From the NCBI RefSeq assembly GCF_016901135.1, contig NZ_JAFEVL010000003.1, positions 62,001-126,000 on the forward strand: a stretch of DNA of 64,000 nucleotides, read 5' to 3'. The stretch is from Martinezella lusitana (GTDB lineage Bacteria > Pseudomonadota > Alphaproteobacteria > Rhizobiales > Rhizobiaceae). This document shows positions 9,286 to 17,126 of this stretch, in pieces; positions within the stretch are counted from its first letter, which is position 1; every line of letters starts with the position of its first letter. The notes beneath the pieces were generated by a model. It was not told the origin of the DNA and did no database searches. It saw only the letters and a program-made list of their open reading frames with translations. The position numbers and the translations under genes are program-made.

Positions 9286-10506
9286 CTAGTCGCTCGGCAG
9301 CGGTCCCGGGAGTAACAATGTTGTCGGGAAGCCGACGACCGGCGGCATCATCCAGCGACAAGCGCGGCCATTGCCGATACTTTGCACCCGCCCGGTGGCC
9401 GCCAGTGCATCGAGCGCCCGCTGCACCGTGCGCGGGCTTGTGGCCAGCGCGATCGCCAGCGCCGAACTCGACCAGGATTCGCCGTCGGTGAGCAGGGCAA
9501 GCAGGAAGGCATGTTCCGCCTCGACAGGTGGCGCCAGCACAACGATATCGCGTTTTCCATGCGGCGTAAGCGCAAAGCCGTGCGTCGTCGCGCCAATATC
9601 GGCAAATGGCTCCAACGCGGTGCGCAGCCTCCCAATTTCCACCCTGAGCCGCGCCCTGTGGGATTCGTCGGCATGGCGGGCGCGGAAAGCACGGGAAAGC
9701 AGCACGGCACGCGGCGCGTCCGCCGGAGCAGCCTCTGCAAGCGCCCGCGCCAGTGTAAAGAGCACCGGCCGGCTCGCCAAAGACACGACTTCACCGCCGC
9801 TGCGCACGACATTGCGGCAGGCATCGACGACCAGCGCTCCGGAGGACAGCAGGGCTTCCACCTCGCCGAGCGAAAGCAGGCGCTCCCTACCCTGTGCGAT
9901 CAGCCGGGCCGCTGGTGCGTCGAGAACGTGCGCGGCGTCGCGCACTTCGATCGTGAGCGCGGGAATGCCGGCCTTGCGTGCCGCCTCCGCGGCTCGCGCC
10001 AGGGCACCACGGGCCGGCTCGGTGCGAAGGCGGCGGATGGCGATACCGGCAACTGCAAGCTCGTGGCTTGCCCTTGCGGCCGGCGGTAGTGGCGAGGGAT
10101 CAAGTTTCGCGAGCAGTCGTTCGGCCTCGTCGAGATGGCCGATCAGCAGCAGGCGGCGTATCTGCAGGTTGCGGGCATGGGCGGCATTGATGCGGTCGCC
10201 ATGCTTGTCGAGGACGGCCCGCGCCGTCTCCAGCGCCTTTTCCGGCCAACCGAGATCTCGCGAGACGAGGGCAATCTCCGCCTCGGCCACGACGCAACGG
10301 GCGCGGGCCACCGCCTCGCGAGGGCCGAAGGCGCGCGCGGCGCTCTTCAGCAGCGTCTTGGCGCGGACTAGATCGCCGAGCTGCGCCATGGCAATGCCGC
10401 GAAGCGCCAGCGCCGGTGCATCGTCGCGCAGCGCCACGCGTTTCAGCGCACCCAGCGGATCGCCTGATGCAAGCGCCTGTGCGGCCGCGACGATCAGCGA
10501 GTCCAT
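9286..10506 (-). CDS. TPR-like plus winged-helix transcriptional regulator
   Basis: A 406-residue protein. The first 180 or so residues are Ala/Leu/Arg-rich helical repeats resembling tetratricopeptide units. The middle and C-terminal parts (about 210-390) carry winged-helix features, including SPRTVQRALDAL near residue 360. No receiver domain is present. It is divergent from the DUF899 gene at 10625, with a 118-base shared promoter gap, so it is the likely regulator of that gene and of the propeller gene downstream. Function is inferred from domain layout only. Confidence 0.7.
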   Translation of the reverse strand: MDSLIVAAAQALASGDPLGALKRVALRDDAPALALRGIAMAQLGDLVRAKTLLKSAARAFGPREAVARARCVVAEAEIALVSRDLGWPEKALETARAVLDKHGDRINAAHARNLQIRRLLLIGHLDEAERLLAKLDPSPLPPAARASHELAVAGIAIRRLRTEPARGALARAAEAARKAGIPALTIEVRDAAHVLDAPAARLIAQGRERLLSLGEVEALLSSGALVVDACRNVVRSGGEVVSLASRPVLFTLARALAEAAPADAPRAVLLSRAFRARHADESHRARLRVEIGRLRTALEPFADIGATTHGFALTPHGKRDIVVLAPPVEAEHAFLLALLTDGESWSSSALAIALATSPRTVQRALDALAATGRVQSIGNGRACRWMMPPVVGFPTTLLLPGPLPSD

Positions 10507-10624
10507 CGAAATCCCGTCACACTTGTAACTCCCACCCGTCCGGCTTCCAGCCGTAAGTTATTCCCCATCGGCCGGCAAGATGCCGCGCCGGAGAGACAAA
10601 CCTAGCAGACACAGGAGATGAACC

Positions 10625-11419
10625 ATGACGATGCACAGAACAGGAACGCGTAAGGAGTGGCTTTCGGCACGGCTTTCCCTGCTGGAACAGGAAAAGGAGC
10701 TGACGAGGCGCAGCGATGAAATTGCCGCGAGCCGCCAGCAGTTGCCCTGGGTGAGGGTGGAAAAGGACTATCGGCTCGAAACCGAGGATGGCACGGTTCC
10801 GCTCTCGGCGCTCTTCAAGGGGCGTTCCCAGCTTCTCGTCTATCACTTCATGTTCGGGCCGGACTACACGGCCGGCTGCCCATCCTGCTCGTCGATCGCC
10901 GACGGCTTCAACGGCTTTGCCGTGCACCTTGAAAACCATGACGTCGCCTTTTCCGCGGTATCCCGGGGACCGCTTGAGAAACTGCGGGAATTTAAGCGCC
11001 GCATGGGCTGGACCTTCGACTGGGCCTCGTCGGCCAACAGCGACTTCAACCACGATTTCAATGTCTGGTTCACGCCGGAGGAGCAGCGCGACGGCAGCAT
11101 CGAATACAATTACCGCCGCGAGCCGCCGATGCCCGAGCCGCTCGCGGGCAAGACGGTGCAGCAGTGGGAGTTGCGCGGCAGCGAAGGCCCGGTCGCGCAG
11201 ATCGCCTCGATGACGGGAACGGATGTCGCGACCTACACGCGCGACCGGCCGGGTGTCAGCGCCTTCGTGATGCAGGATGGGGAGATCTATCACACCTATT
11301 CGTCCTATGCCCGCGGGCTAGACGGCCTCTGGGGCATGTATCAGTGGCTCGACCGGGCACCGCTCGGCCGCAACGAAACCGGTGTCTGGTGGCGCCATCA
11401 CGACCGCTACGGAGCGTAG
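10625..11419 (+). CDS. DUF899 family thioredoxin-like protein
   Basis: A 264-residue DUF899 protein. Conserved features are the EWL-x-R-x2-LL-x2-EKELTR N-terminus, the YHFMFGPD strand and a CPSC pair (Cys85/Cys88) in a thioredoxin-like position, and a C-terminal W-W-R-x-H-D-x-Y. DUF899 proteins are predicted thioredoxin-fold redox proteins of unproven role. It is divergent from the TPR-winged-helix regulator and followed 3 bases later by a small membrane protein, which suggests translational coupling. Confidence 0.88.
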   Translation: MTMHRTGTRKEWLSARLSLLEQEKELTRRSDEIAASRQQLPWVRVEKDYRLETEDGTVPLSALFKGRSQLLVYHFMFGPDYTAGCPSCSSIADGFNGFAVHLENHDVAFSAVSRGPLEKLREFKRRMGWTFDWASSANSDFNHDFNVWFTPEEQRDGSIEYNYRREPPMPEPLAGKTVQQWELRGSEGPVAQIASMTGTDVATYTRDRPGVSAFVMQDGEIYHTYSSYARGLDGLWGMYQWLDRAPLGRNETGVWWRHHDRYGA

Positions 11420-11422
11420 CCG

Positions 11423-11701
11423 ATGTCCAGATTGTCTGAAATCCACGAAAGGGCCGGCGCGCGTGCCGCCGGCCTGCTGCAATATGCGGGTATCGGTCGC
11501 TGGCTTCAGCTGGCCGCCGCGCCAACCTTCGCCGCCATGGCGCTACTAACTGCCCGCGATGGCGCAGCCGACATGATCTGCTCGGCGCAAGGCGGCTCGA
11601 TGTTTGGCGGAATGGCGCCGATGTACCTGCTGATGAGCCTGTTCCATGCCGGACCCTGGCTGAGGCTTCTTGCAAGAGAAGAGAGTGCGCGCGGCCCCTG
11701 A
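11423..11701 (+). CDS. Small predicted membrane protein
   Basis: A 92-residue protein with hydrophobic segments at about residues 27-44 and 60-82 (MAPMYLLMSLFHAGPW), consistent with two membrane helices. Family not recognised. It begins 3 bases after the DUF899 stop and is surely in the same transcript, so it may anchor or assist that redox protein. Confidence 0.65.
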   Translation: MSRLSEIHERAGARAAGLLQYAGIGRWLQLAAAPTFAAMALLTARDGAADMICSAQGGSMFGGMAPMYLLMSLFHAGPWLRLLAREESARGP

Positions 11702-11754
11702 GTGAACCTCCGCCTTGCTGCTCGAGCCAATCAATCCGACTATCGGAACAAGGG

Positions 11755-12657
11755 TCACCGCAGCGGAATCCAAAGCGGGCTCTTCCAGGCCTTCAACGCA
11801 TCGAGAAAGACTTGCAGCTTCGATGGCAGGAAGCGCCGCGTCTGATAAACCGCGTGCACGAAGATTTCGGGCGAGGACCAATCCGGCAGGACGCGGACGA
11901 GTTCGCCGCGTTCGATCCGGTCGTCACAATAGTTCGAGGGTAGTAGGCCTATGCCGTGGCCCTTGTAAGTAAATGCGCTTACTGACTGGAAATCGCGGCT
12001 CGCGATCGGTCCCGATACCTGCACCTTCGCCGATTTGCGGCCGTTGACCAGATGCCATTCGGTTTCGTTGTTGCGGCCATTCAACAGGACGCATTGATGC
12101 TCTCGCAAATCCTCGGGTTTGGTGGGTAGGGCACGACCCTGCAGATAGGTCGGCGTCGCGACCAGATAACGGACGCTCTTGCCGATGCGCTGCGCAATGA
12201 TCGTCGAATCCTGCAATTCTCCGAAACGGATGGCGAGATCGACATTCTCGGCGATCAGGTCGAGAAACGTATTGGTGATGAAGAGATCGACCTGGATGCG
12301 TGGATAGTTTTTCAGAAATGCGGAAATGAAATCGTAGAAGGGTTCCTGCCCTAGGACGACTGGCACGGAAATCCGAAGCAGGCCCTCCGGCTGTCGCTGT
12401 GACTGAATGAGCACCCGCTCGGCGTCGTGGAGATGGCTGAGCGGCTCGCTGCATTGATTGTAGTAGGCACGCCCCTGCGCCGTGAGGTTCAATTTGCGTG
12501 TCGTCCGCTGCAGGAGCGTCACGCCCAATTGCTCCTCGAGCGCGGTTACCCTGCGGCTCACTGTCGAGACCGGCATGCCGAGCGCATGGGCGGCCCGGCT
12601 GAAGCTCTCGAGCTGCGCTACTTTCACGAAAACAGCGATATCATTCAGATCGGTCAT
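11755..12657 (-). CDS. LysR-type transcriptional regulator
   Basis: A complete 300-residue LysR regulator. The N-terminal HTH (about residues 17-36, SRAAHALGMPVSTVSRRV) and the LQRTTRKLNLT wing mark it as the CrgA/DmlR-like branch, followed by the effector-binding domain (about 90-295). It is divergent from the atypical SDR/RidA pair at 12836, its probable target. The intergenic gap contains an A/T-rich dyad at 12664-12684. Confidence 0.92.
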   Translation of the reverse strand: MTDLNDIAVFVKVAQLESFSRAAHALGMPVSTVSRRVTALEEQLGVTLLQRTTRKLNLTAQGRAYYNQCSEPLSHLHDAERVLIQSQRQPEGLLRISVPVVLGQEPFYDFISAFLKNYPRIQVDLFITNTFLDLIAENVDLAIRFGELQDSTIIAQRIGKSVRYLVATPTYLQGRALPTKPEDLREHQCVLLNGRNNETEWHLVNGRKSAKVQVSGPIASRDFQSVSAFTYKGHGIGLLPSNYCDDRIERGELVRVLPDWSSPEIFVHAVYQTRRFLPSKLQVFLDALKAWKSPLWIPLR

Positions 12658-12663
12658 GCCACG

Positions 12664-12684
12664 ATTTTTGCATAAATGAAAAAT
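12664..12684. promoter_or_regulatory. A/T-rich dyad, candidate LysR binding site
   Basis: An inverted repeat ATTTTT-N9-AAAAAT lies directly upstream of the LysR start, in the divergent gap with the SDR. LysR proteins commonly bind such interrupted dyads (T-N11-A type). The assignment rests on position and symmetry only. Confidence 0.35.
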
Positions 12685-12835
12685 TGATTCCAGATATTTC
12701 CATCTAATCGCGTAAAGCCCAAGTGGGCATATTTCCCTTCACGAGAGCAAACCAACCACCTCGTCCCCTCTCGATCGGTCCGCTCTTCGGGCCGAAGCAT
12801 GGCGATGAGGTCGCTTCGTGAAACGGAGAACGACA

Positions 12836-13561
12836 ATGCAAACAGAAAAAACAGTACTGATTACCGGTGCCTCGCAGGGCATTGGTGCCGGCCTTGCCAA
12901 TGCCTTCCTCGACCGAGGCTATAATGTTGTCGCGACATCGCGACGGGTCAGTGAAACCGGCGAGATCAAGGCCTCCGACAGGCTGGCCCGTGTTGACGGC
13001 GACATCGGCGATCCCGCCACAGCCCAACGCGTCGTCGAGACCGCGCTCACCCGCTTCGGGACGATCGACGCTCTGGTCAACAATGCCGGGATTTTCTTCA
13101 CCAAGCCGTTCATCGACTACACCATCGAGGATTATCGCAAGCTGTCCTCGACGAATCTGGAGGGCTTTCTGCATCTGACCCAATTGGTCGTGCGCCAGAT
13201 GTTGATGCAGAAGACCGGCGGCAGTATCGTCAGCATCACCACGCCTTTGGTTGACCACCCGATCGCCGGCATCAACGCTTCCGTCGCGATGGCCACCAAG
13301 GGCGGTATCGAGGCGCTCTCCAAGAACATTGCCCTCGAATATGCAAAGGAGGGAATTCGCGTGAACACAGTGGCGCCCGGCGTCGTCGACACGCCGCTTC
13401 ACAAGGACAACCCGAAGGATTTCCTCAAGACGATGTCACCTATGCCTGGCATTTCCAACGTCCAGGAAATCGCCGATGCCGTCCTCTTCCTGACCGAGGC
13501 TCCACGCATTACCGGGGAGGTGCTGCACGTCGACGGCGGCGCACATTTGGGAAAATGGTAA
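12836..13561 (+). CDS. SDR-fold protein lacking the catalytic tyrosine
   Basis: A 241-residue SDR-like protein with intact cofactor motif TGASQGIG (10-17) and NNAG (82-85). The active-site YxxxK is AxxxK: Ala151 stands where Tyr should be and Lys155 is kept. The usual catalytic Ser position (138) is Leu, beside two Thr. Classical SDR chemistry is therefore doubtful. It may bind NAD(P) for another purpose or use other residues. The start at 12836 has CGGAGA about 8 bases upstream; a GTG 18 bases earlier is less likely. It overlaps the RidA-family gene by 7 bases. Confidence 0.82.
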   Translation: MQTEKTVLITGASQGIGAGLANAFLDRGYNVVATSRRVSETGEIKASDRLARVDGDIGDPATAQRVVETALTRFGTIDALVNNAGIFFTKPFIDYTIEDYRKLSSTNLEGFLHLTQLVVRQMLMQKTGGSIVSITTPLVDHPIAGINASVAMATKGGIEALSKNIALEYAKEGIRVNTVAPGVVDTPLHKDNPKDFLKTMSPMPGISNVQEIADAVLFLTEAPRITGEVLHVDGGAHLGKW

Positions 13562-14043
13562 GCTCCGAAAAGCCGCCGGCCGCTGGCGCAGAACAGCGGC
13601 TGAAGGATCTTGGCATCGCGCTTCCTCCGCCTCCGACGCCGTTCGGCGCCTATGTGGAGGCGGTGAAGATCGGAAAGCTGTTGTTCCTGAGCGGGATGCT
13701 GCCGGTCATTGACCGCAAGCCGCAATATGTCGGACGCGTTGGCGGCGAACTATCCGCTAAAGATGGACGCAAGGCGGCCGAGATCGCCACCCTAAGTGCA
13801 CTCGCCGCCATCAAGGAACATCTCGGTTCGCTCGACAAAGTGACAGGTGTCGCCAAGCTCGGCGTCTATATTGCGACGGAAGGCGATTTCCGGGATCATC
13901 CGAAAGTCGCTGATGGGGCGTCCGAGCTTCTCCTCAAGGTCTTCGGCACGGAGATGCTGTCGGGCCGGATCGTCCTCGGAGTGGCCAGCGTGCCCCTCGG
14001 TATGCCGGTTGAAGTCGAGCTCGTGCTCGAGGTCGCGGAGTGA
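13555..14043 (+). CDS. RidA/YjgF-family protein
   Basis: A 162-residue member of the RidA (YjgF/YER057c/UK114) family, longer than the 130-residue enamine/imine deaminase type at its N-terminus. Typical stretches are LLFLSGMLPV near residue 45 and a C-terminal VEVELVLEVAE. The canonical Arg of the RidA active site is not obvious, so it may belong to an Rid subgroup of unknown chemistry. The start codon lies within the end of the SDR gene, so translation is coupled and the two proteins probably work together. Confidence 0.82.
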   Translation: MVSSEKPPAAGAEQRLKDLGIALPPPPTPFGAYVEAVKIGKLLFLSGMLPVIDRKPQYVGRVGGELSAKDGRKAAEIATLSALAAIKEHLGSLDKVTGVAKLGVYIATEGDFRDHPKVADGASELLLKVFGTEMLSGRIVLGVASVPLGMPVEVELVLEVAE

Positions 14044-14049
14044 AACACC

Positions 14050-14080
14050 GCGCCCTGGTCCGGTCTGCCGGCCGGGGCGC
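14050..14080 (+). terminator. GC-rich hairpin after the RidA gene
   Basis: GCGCCC (14050-14055) pairs with GGGCGC (14075-14080) around a GC-rich interior that can pair further, starting 6 bases after the RidA stop. Only TTCAC follows, so termination may be weak. Confidence 0.4.
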
Positions 14081-14619
14081 TTCACATCCGTCCCCACGAC
14101 ACCCCTATGGTTGCTTCCTGCATGCTGAAAACTCGAGGCGACGATGACGGAACAACCTGTCCGTGACGTCGGCATCCAACCAGCCCGCTTCCCAGTCTCG
14201 CCGCTCGCGACACTCAACCACGTCGCTCTGCGACGTGTTTGGCGCCAATTGACGTTACGGTTTAGGGGCGATTGATTCATACAAAATACGGTGAGCGAAT
14301 ACCAATTAAGACTTATAGAAGTATATCCGACGATTACATACGTTTATCAAATATTTTTCTATTAATACTTATAATATTCAAGAATGTATTATGTTTATAC
14401 TTTTTATTTCTGCGTGATGCAGTTACGCATCTACCACCTATTGATATGAAGAGATTACAGAGCATGACCGAAATATTGGATTTCGGCGCGTGCATTTCCC
14501 TCTCTATCGTGTGCGTGGGGGGCCGTCGGCTTCCAATCAAGGGGGAACAGCCGGATCAATGAACATAGCGGGTGGTCGCCAGCGTCGTTCCGATCAGGCA
14601 AAGCGATTGGAGAAAACTA
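14081..14619. other. Long leader/promoter region of the porin gene
   Basis: About 540 bases without a credible gene. The part at 14278-14470 is markedly A/T-rich (for example ATATTTTTCTATTAATACTT), which suits a strong promoter or a silencer-bound region upstream of an abundant porin. No specific -35/-10 pair or RNA can be named with confidence. Confidence 0.45.
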
Positions 14620-15696
14620 ATGAATATCAAGAGCCTTCTTCTCGGCTCCGCTGCTGCACTGGCAGCAGTATCCGGTGCTCACGCGGCTGACGCTGTCGTC
14701 GCTGCTGAGCCGGAGCAGCTCGAATATGTTCGCATCTGCGACGCTTACGGCGCCGGCTACTTCTTCATCCCGGGCACCGAAACCTGCCTCAAGATCGGCG
14801 GCAAGGTTCGTACGGAGGGTCAATGGTACAGCGCGTATGACCCGAACGCCCGTTTCGGCACGCTCTGGCACACCCGCGCCGAGCTGCAGCTGCAGACCGC
14901 GACGGACACCGAATACGGTCCGCTGAGGACCAACACCGAACTCCGTTGGGACTGGGACGACGGTGGTTCGACGTTCACCAACCTGCTGCACGCCAGCATC
15001 AGCCTCGGTGGTTTCACCGTTGGTAAGGAAGACTCGCAGTTCAACGTCTTCACCGGTTATGCCGGCGACGTCATCAACGACGACGTTGTTTATGATGGTC
15101 CGTACGAACTCAACCAGATCACCTACAACTACGACGCAGGCAACGGCTTCACGGCTGTGATCTCCGTCGAAGATACCAATTCCGGTCCGGGCGCTACCGG
15201 CTTCAACGGCGAGGACAGCTCCGACCATTATGCTCCCGACGTTGTTGCCGGTGCTGGTTTCAGGTCTGGCGCATGGGGCTTCAAGGTCGTCGGCGGCTAT
15301 GACTCCATCGTCGAAGAAGGCGCCATCAAGGCTCGCGTCGATGCTGACTTCGGTGTCTTCTCGGCCTTCTTGATGGGTGGCTGGAACACCGATGGCGACA
15401 AGCTGAACAAGTATGCCGGCACCAACACCGGGGGCGCTTGCCCGGCTGATCGTCCGGCGCTGTGCGGCTGGGGTGACTGGGCACTTTGGGGCGGCGTTGG
15501 CGTTCCGATCAACGAAAAGCTGAAGTGGAATCTCCAGCTCGCCTACACCGACTCGAAGATCTTCGCCGCGACCACGAACGTTAAGTGGTACGCGGTCAGG
15601 AACCTGCTCATCGAGCCGGAGCTCTCCTACACCAGCTGGGATTCGATCAATCAGGACCAGTGGGCTGGCATTCTCCGCTTCGAGCGCAGTTTCTAA
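14620..15696 (+). CDS. Outer-membrane porin (Porin_2 family, RopA-like)
   Basis: A 358-residue porin. A 22-residue signal peptide ends at AHA, then the mature N-terminus has the rhizobial porin pattern with VRICDAYGAGYFFIPGTETC and GGKVRTEGQW. Alternating aromatic beta-strands run to a C-terminal Phe (LRFERSF), the normal outer-membrane targeting end. It forms a trimeric diffusion channel in the outer membrane. The start at 14620 has GGAG 7 bases upstream. It is monocistronic, with an A/T-rich leader and a clear terminator. Confidence 0.93.
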   Translation: MNIKSLLLGSAAALAAVSGAHAADAVVAAEPEQLEYVRICDAYGAGYFFIPGTETCLKIGGKVRTEGQWYSAYDPNARFGTLWHTRAELQLQTATDTEYGPLRTNTELRWDWDDGGSTFTNLLHASISLGGFTVGKEDSQFNVFTGYAGDVINDDVVYDGPYELNQITYNYDAGNGFTAVISVEDTNSGPGATGFNGEDSSDHYAPDVVAGAGFRSGAWGFKVVGGYDSIVEEGAIKARVDADFGVFSAFLMGGWNTDGDKLNKYAGTNTGGACPADRPALCGWGDWALWGGVGVPINEKLKWNLQLAYTDSKIFAATTNVKWYAVRNLLIEPELSYTSWDSINQDQWAGILRFERSF

Positions 15697-15738
15697 TCCA
15701 ATCTGATCTGAAATAGGCCTCCGATCAGAAAAGAGAGG

Positions 15739-15767
15739 AAGGCTCGGTTCCTACCGAGCCTTCTTTC
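15739..15767 (+). terminator. Rho-independent terminator of the porin gene
   Basis: A 9-bp stem AAGGCTCGG / CCGAGCCTT with a 6-base loop (TTCCTA) is followed by CTTTCC, starting 42 bases after the porin stop codon. This is the best intrinsic terminator in the window. Confidence 0.85.
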
Positions 15768-15833
15768 CGTCCAGGAAAGCTTGAGTCTGGGCTCAATCCC
15801 TCCGCCGACCCGGGGACCGGGTTTCGCTCGTGG

Positions 15834-15940
15834 TAGAGCAACTCCAGGAAAAGTGCGCAGCGGTTTTCCGTCCGGAATTGCGTAAAAACAATAACATAGA
15901 GCGGTTAAGCGATTCCGTGAAACGCGCAGCCGCTCTAGTC
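15834..15940. repeat. Rhizobial intergenic palindromic repeat element
   Basis: This segment contains CCAGGAAAAGTGCGCAGCGG and CCGTCCGGAATTGCGTAAAA, then a dyad with TAGAGCGG (15897-15904) and CCGCTCTA (15930-15937). I recall closely similar sequences scattered between genes in Rhizobium and related genomes; that is memory, not a search. Its right end includes the stop codon of the DUF3830 gene (15935-15937), so the insertion may have set that gene's end. Confidence 0.7.
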
Positions 15941-16351
15941 GGAAATTTGTTCGAACCTGATGTGCTGCGCTCCTTCCCAAAGCACCAGACGACCCAATTC
16001 AGCAAGCTTGTCGAAGTTGGAAGTCACCGTGATGAAGTGATTGCCGGCGAGCTGACCCATTTTCGACGAGAAATCGACGCCGCCATAGGCAAGCAGGATT
16101 TCGGTTTCGCTAATGCCGCCCGGATAGAGAATGATGTGCCCTGGCGCCGGATGGCTCGTGTGGTTTTCGTATCCAACGCCGAAGTCGAGATCGCCGAGAG
16201 GAATCCAGACGCCCTCGCCCGACCAGCGGACATGCACGATCTGGCCTTCGAACGGCATCTGCCTCAGGAAGGCTTCGCAAGTCTTAGGCGCCTTCGCGGT
16301 TTCAAGCACGGCATCGAATTCGAAGGGGCCAGCGGTAATCTTCAGTTTCAT
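15935..16351 (-). CDS. DUF3830 family cyclophilin-like protein
   Basis: A 138-residue protein of the DUF3830 family, predicted to have a cyclophilin-like beta-barrel. Seen are FEAVLE-like opening strands (FDAVLETAKAPKTCEAF), HVRWSGEGVWIP, and GHIILYPGGISETEILLAYG. Members often sit beside amino-acid ABC transporters and amidohydrolases, as here, where it is the last gene of the ABC/fusion-oxidase operon. The function is unknown; a small-molecule binding or isomerase role is speculation. Its stop lies inside the intergenic repeat. Confidence 0.8.
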   Translation of the reverse strand: MKLKITAGPFEFDAVLETAKAPKTCEAFLRQMPFEGQIVHVRWSGEGVWIPLGDLDFGVGYENHTSHPAPGHIILYPGGISETEILLAYGGVDFSSKMGQLAGNHFITVTSNFDKLAELGRLVLWEGAQHIRFEQISD

Positions 16352-16397
16352 TAGGTTTCTCTCTTTGCTTAGGAAATGTCGTAAGTCGGTCCCGCCC

Positions 16398-17126
16398 TCA
16401 GTGCTGCAGGATCTTTCCGAGGAATGCTTCTGTCCTCGGATTGTGCTTGCCGGCGAAGAATTCCTCGCTCGGGCGGTCCTCGACGATCTCGCCCTGGTCG
16501 ATGAAGATCACGCGGGTCGCGACGCGGCGGGCAAAGCCCATTTCATGGGTAACGACCATCATCGTCATGCCGTCTTTCGCAAGGCCGGTCATGACATCGA
16601 GCACTTCCGAAATCATCTCCGGATCGAGCGCCGAGGTCGGCTCATCGAAGAGCATCGCCAAGGGGTCCATGGCGAGCGCCCGCGCAATGGCGACGCGCTG
16701 CTGCTGGCCGCCGGAAAGCTGGCTCGGATATTTGTTGGCGTGATCGGCCAGCTCGACGCGATCGAGAAGTTGCATGGCCTTTGTCTTCGCGATCGTCTCG
16801 CTGCGCCCGAGCACGATCTTCTGCGCCAGCATGAGATTGTCGATGATGGTCAGGTGCGCGAAGAGCTCGAAATTCTGAAAGACCATGCCGATGCGTGTGC
16901 GCAGGTTCGGCAGATCCGTCTTCGGATCTCCCACTTCGATCCCGTGGACGCGAATGGAGCCCTTCTGGAAAGGCTCCAGACCGTTCACGCATTTGATCAG
17001 CGTCGACTTGCCGGAACCGGACGGGCCGCAAACCACGACGACCTCGCCGCGATCGACCTTGACCGTGCAATTCTTCAGGACTTCGTAGTTGCCGTAGAAT
17101 TTGGAGACGCCACTGATTTCGATCAT
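16398..17126 (-). CDS. Polar amino-acid ABC transporter ATP-binding protein
   Basis: A 242-residue GlnQ/HisP-type ATPase. The Walker [10 protein letters not shown] is near residue 34, the Q-loop is VFQNFELF, the signature [15 protein letters not shown], the Walker [11 protein letters not shown], and the switch His follows in VVTHEMGF. The ATG start overlaps the stop of the fused oxidoreductase (ATGA, 17123-17126), indicating coupled translation. It pairs with the permease at 20962-21657 and the binding protein at 21730-22566. Confidence 0.95.
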   Translation of the reverse strand: MIEISGVSKFYGNYEVLKNCTVKVDRGEVVVVCGPSGSGKSTLIKCVNGLEPFQKGSIRVHGIEVGDPKTDLPNLRTRIGMVFQNFELFAHLTIIDNLMLAQKIVLGRSETIAKTKAMQLLDRVELADHANKYPSQLSGGQQQRVAIARALAMDPLAMLFDEPTSALDPEMISEVLDVMTGLAKDGMTMMVVTHEMGFARRVATRVIFIDQGEIVEDRPSEEFFAGKHNPRTEAFLGKILQH

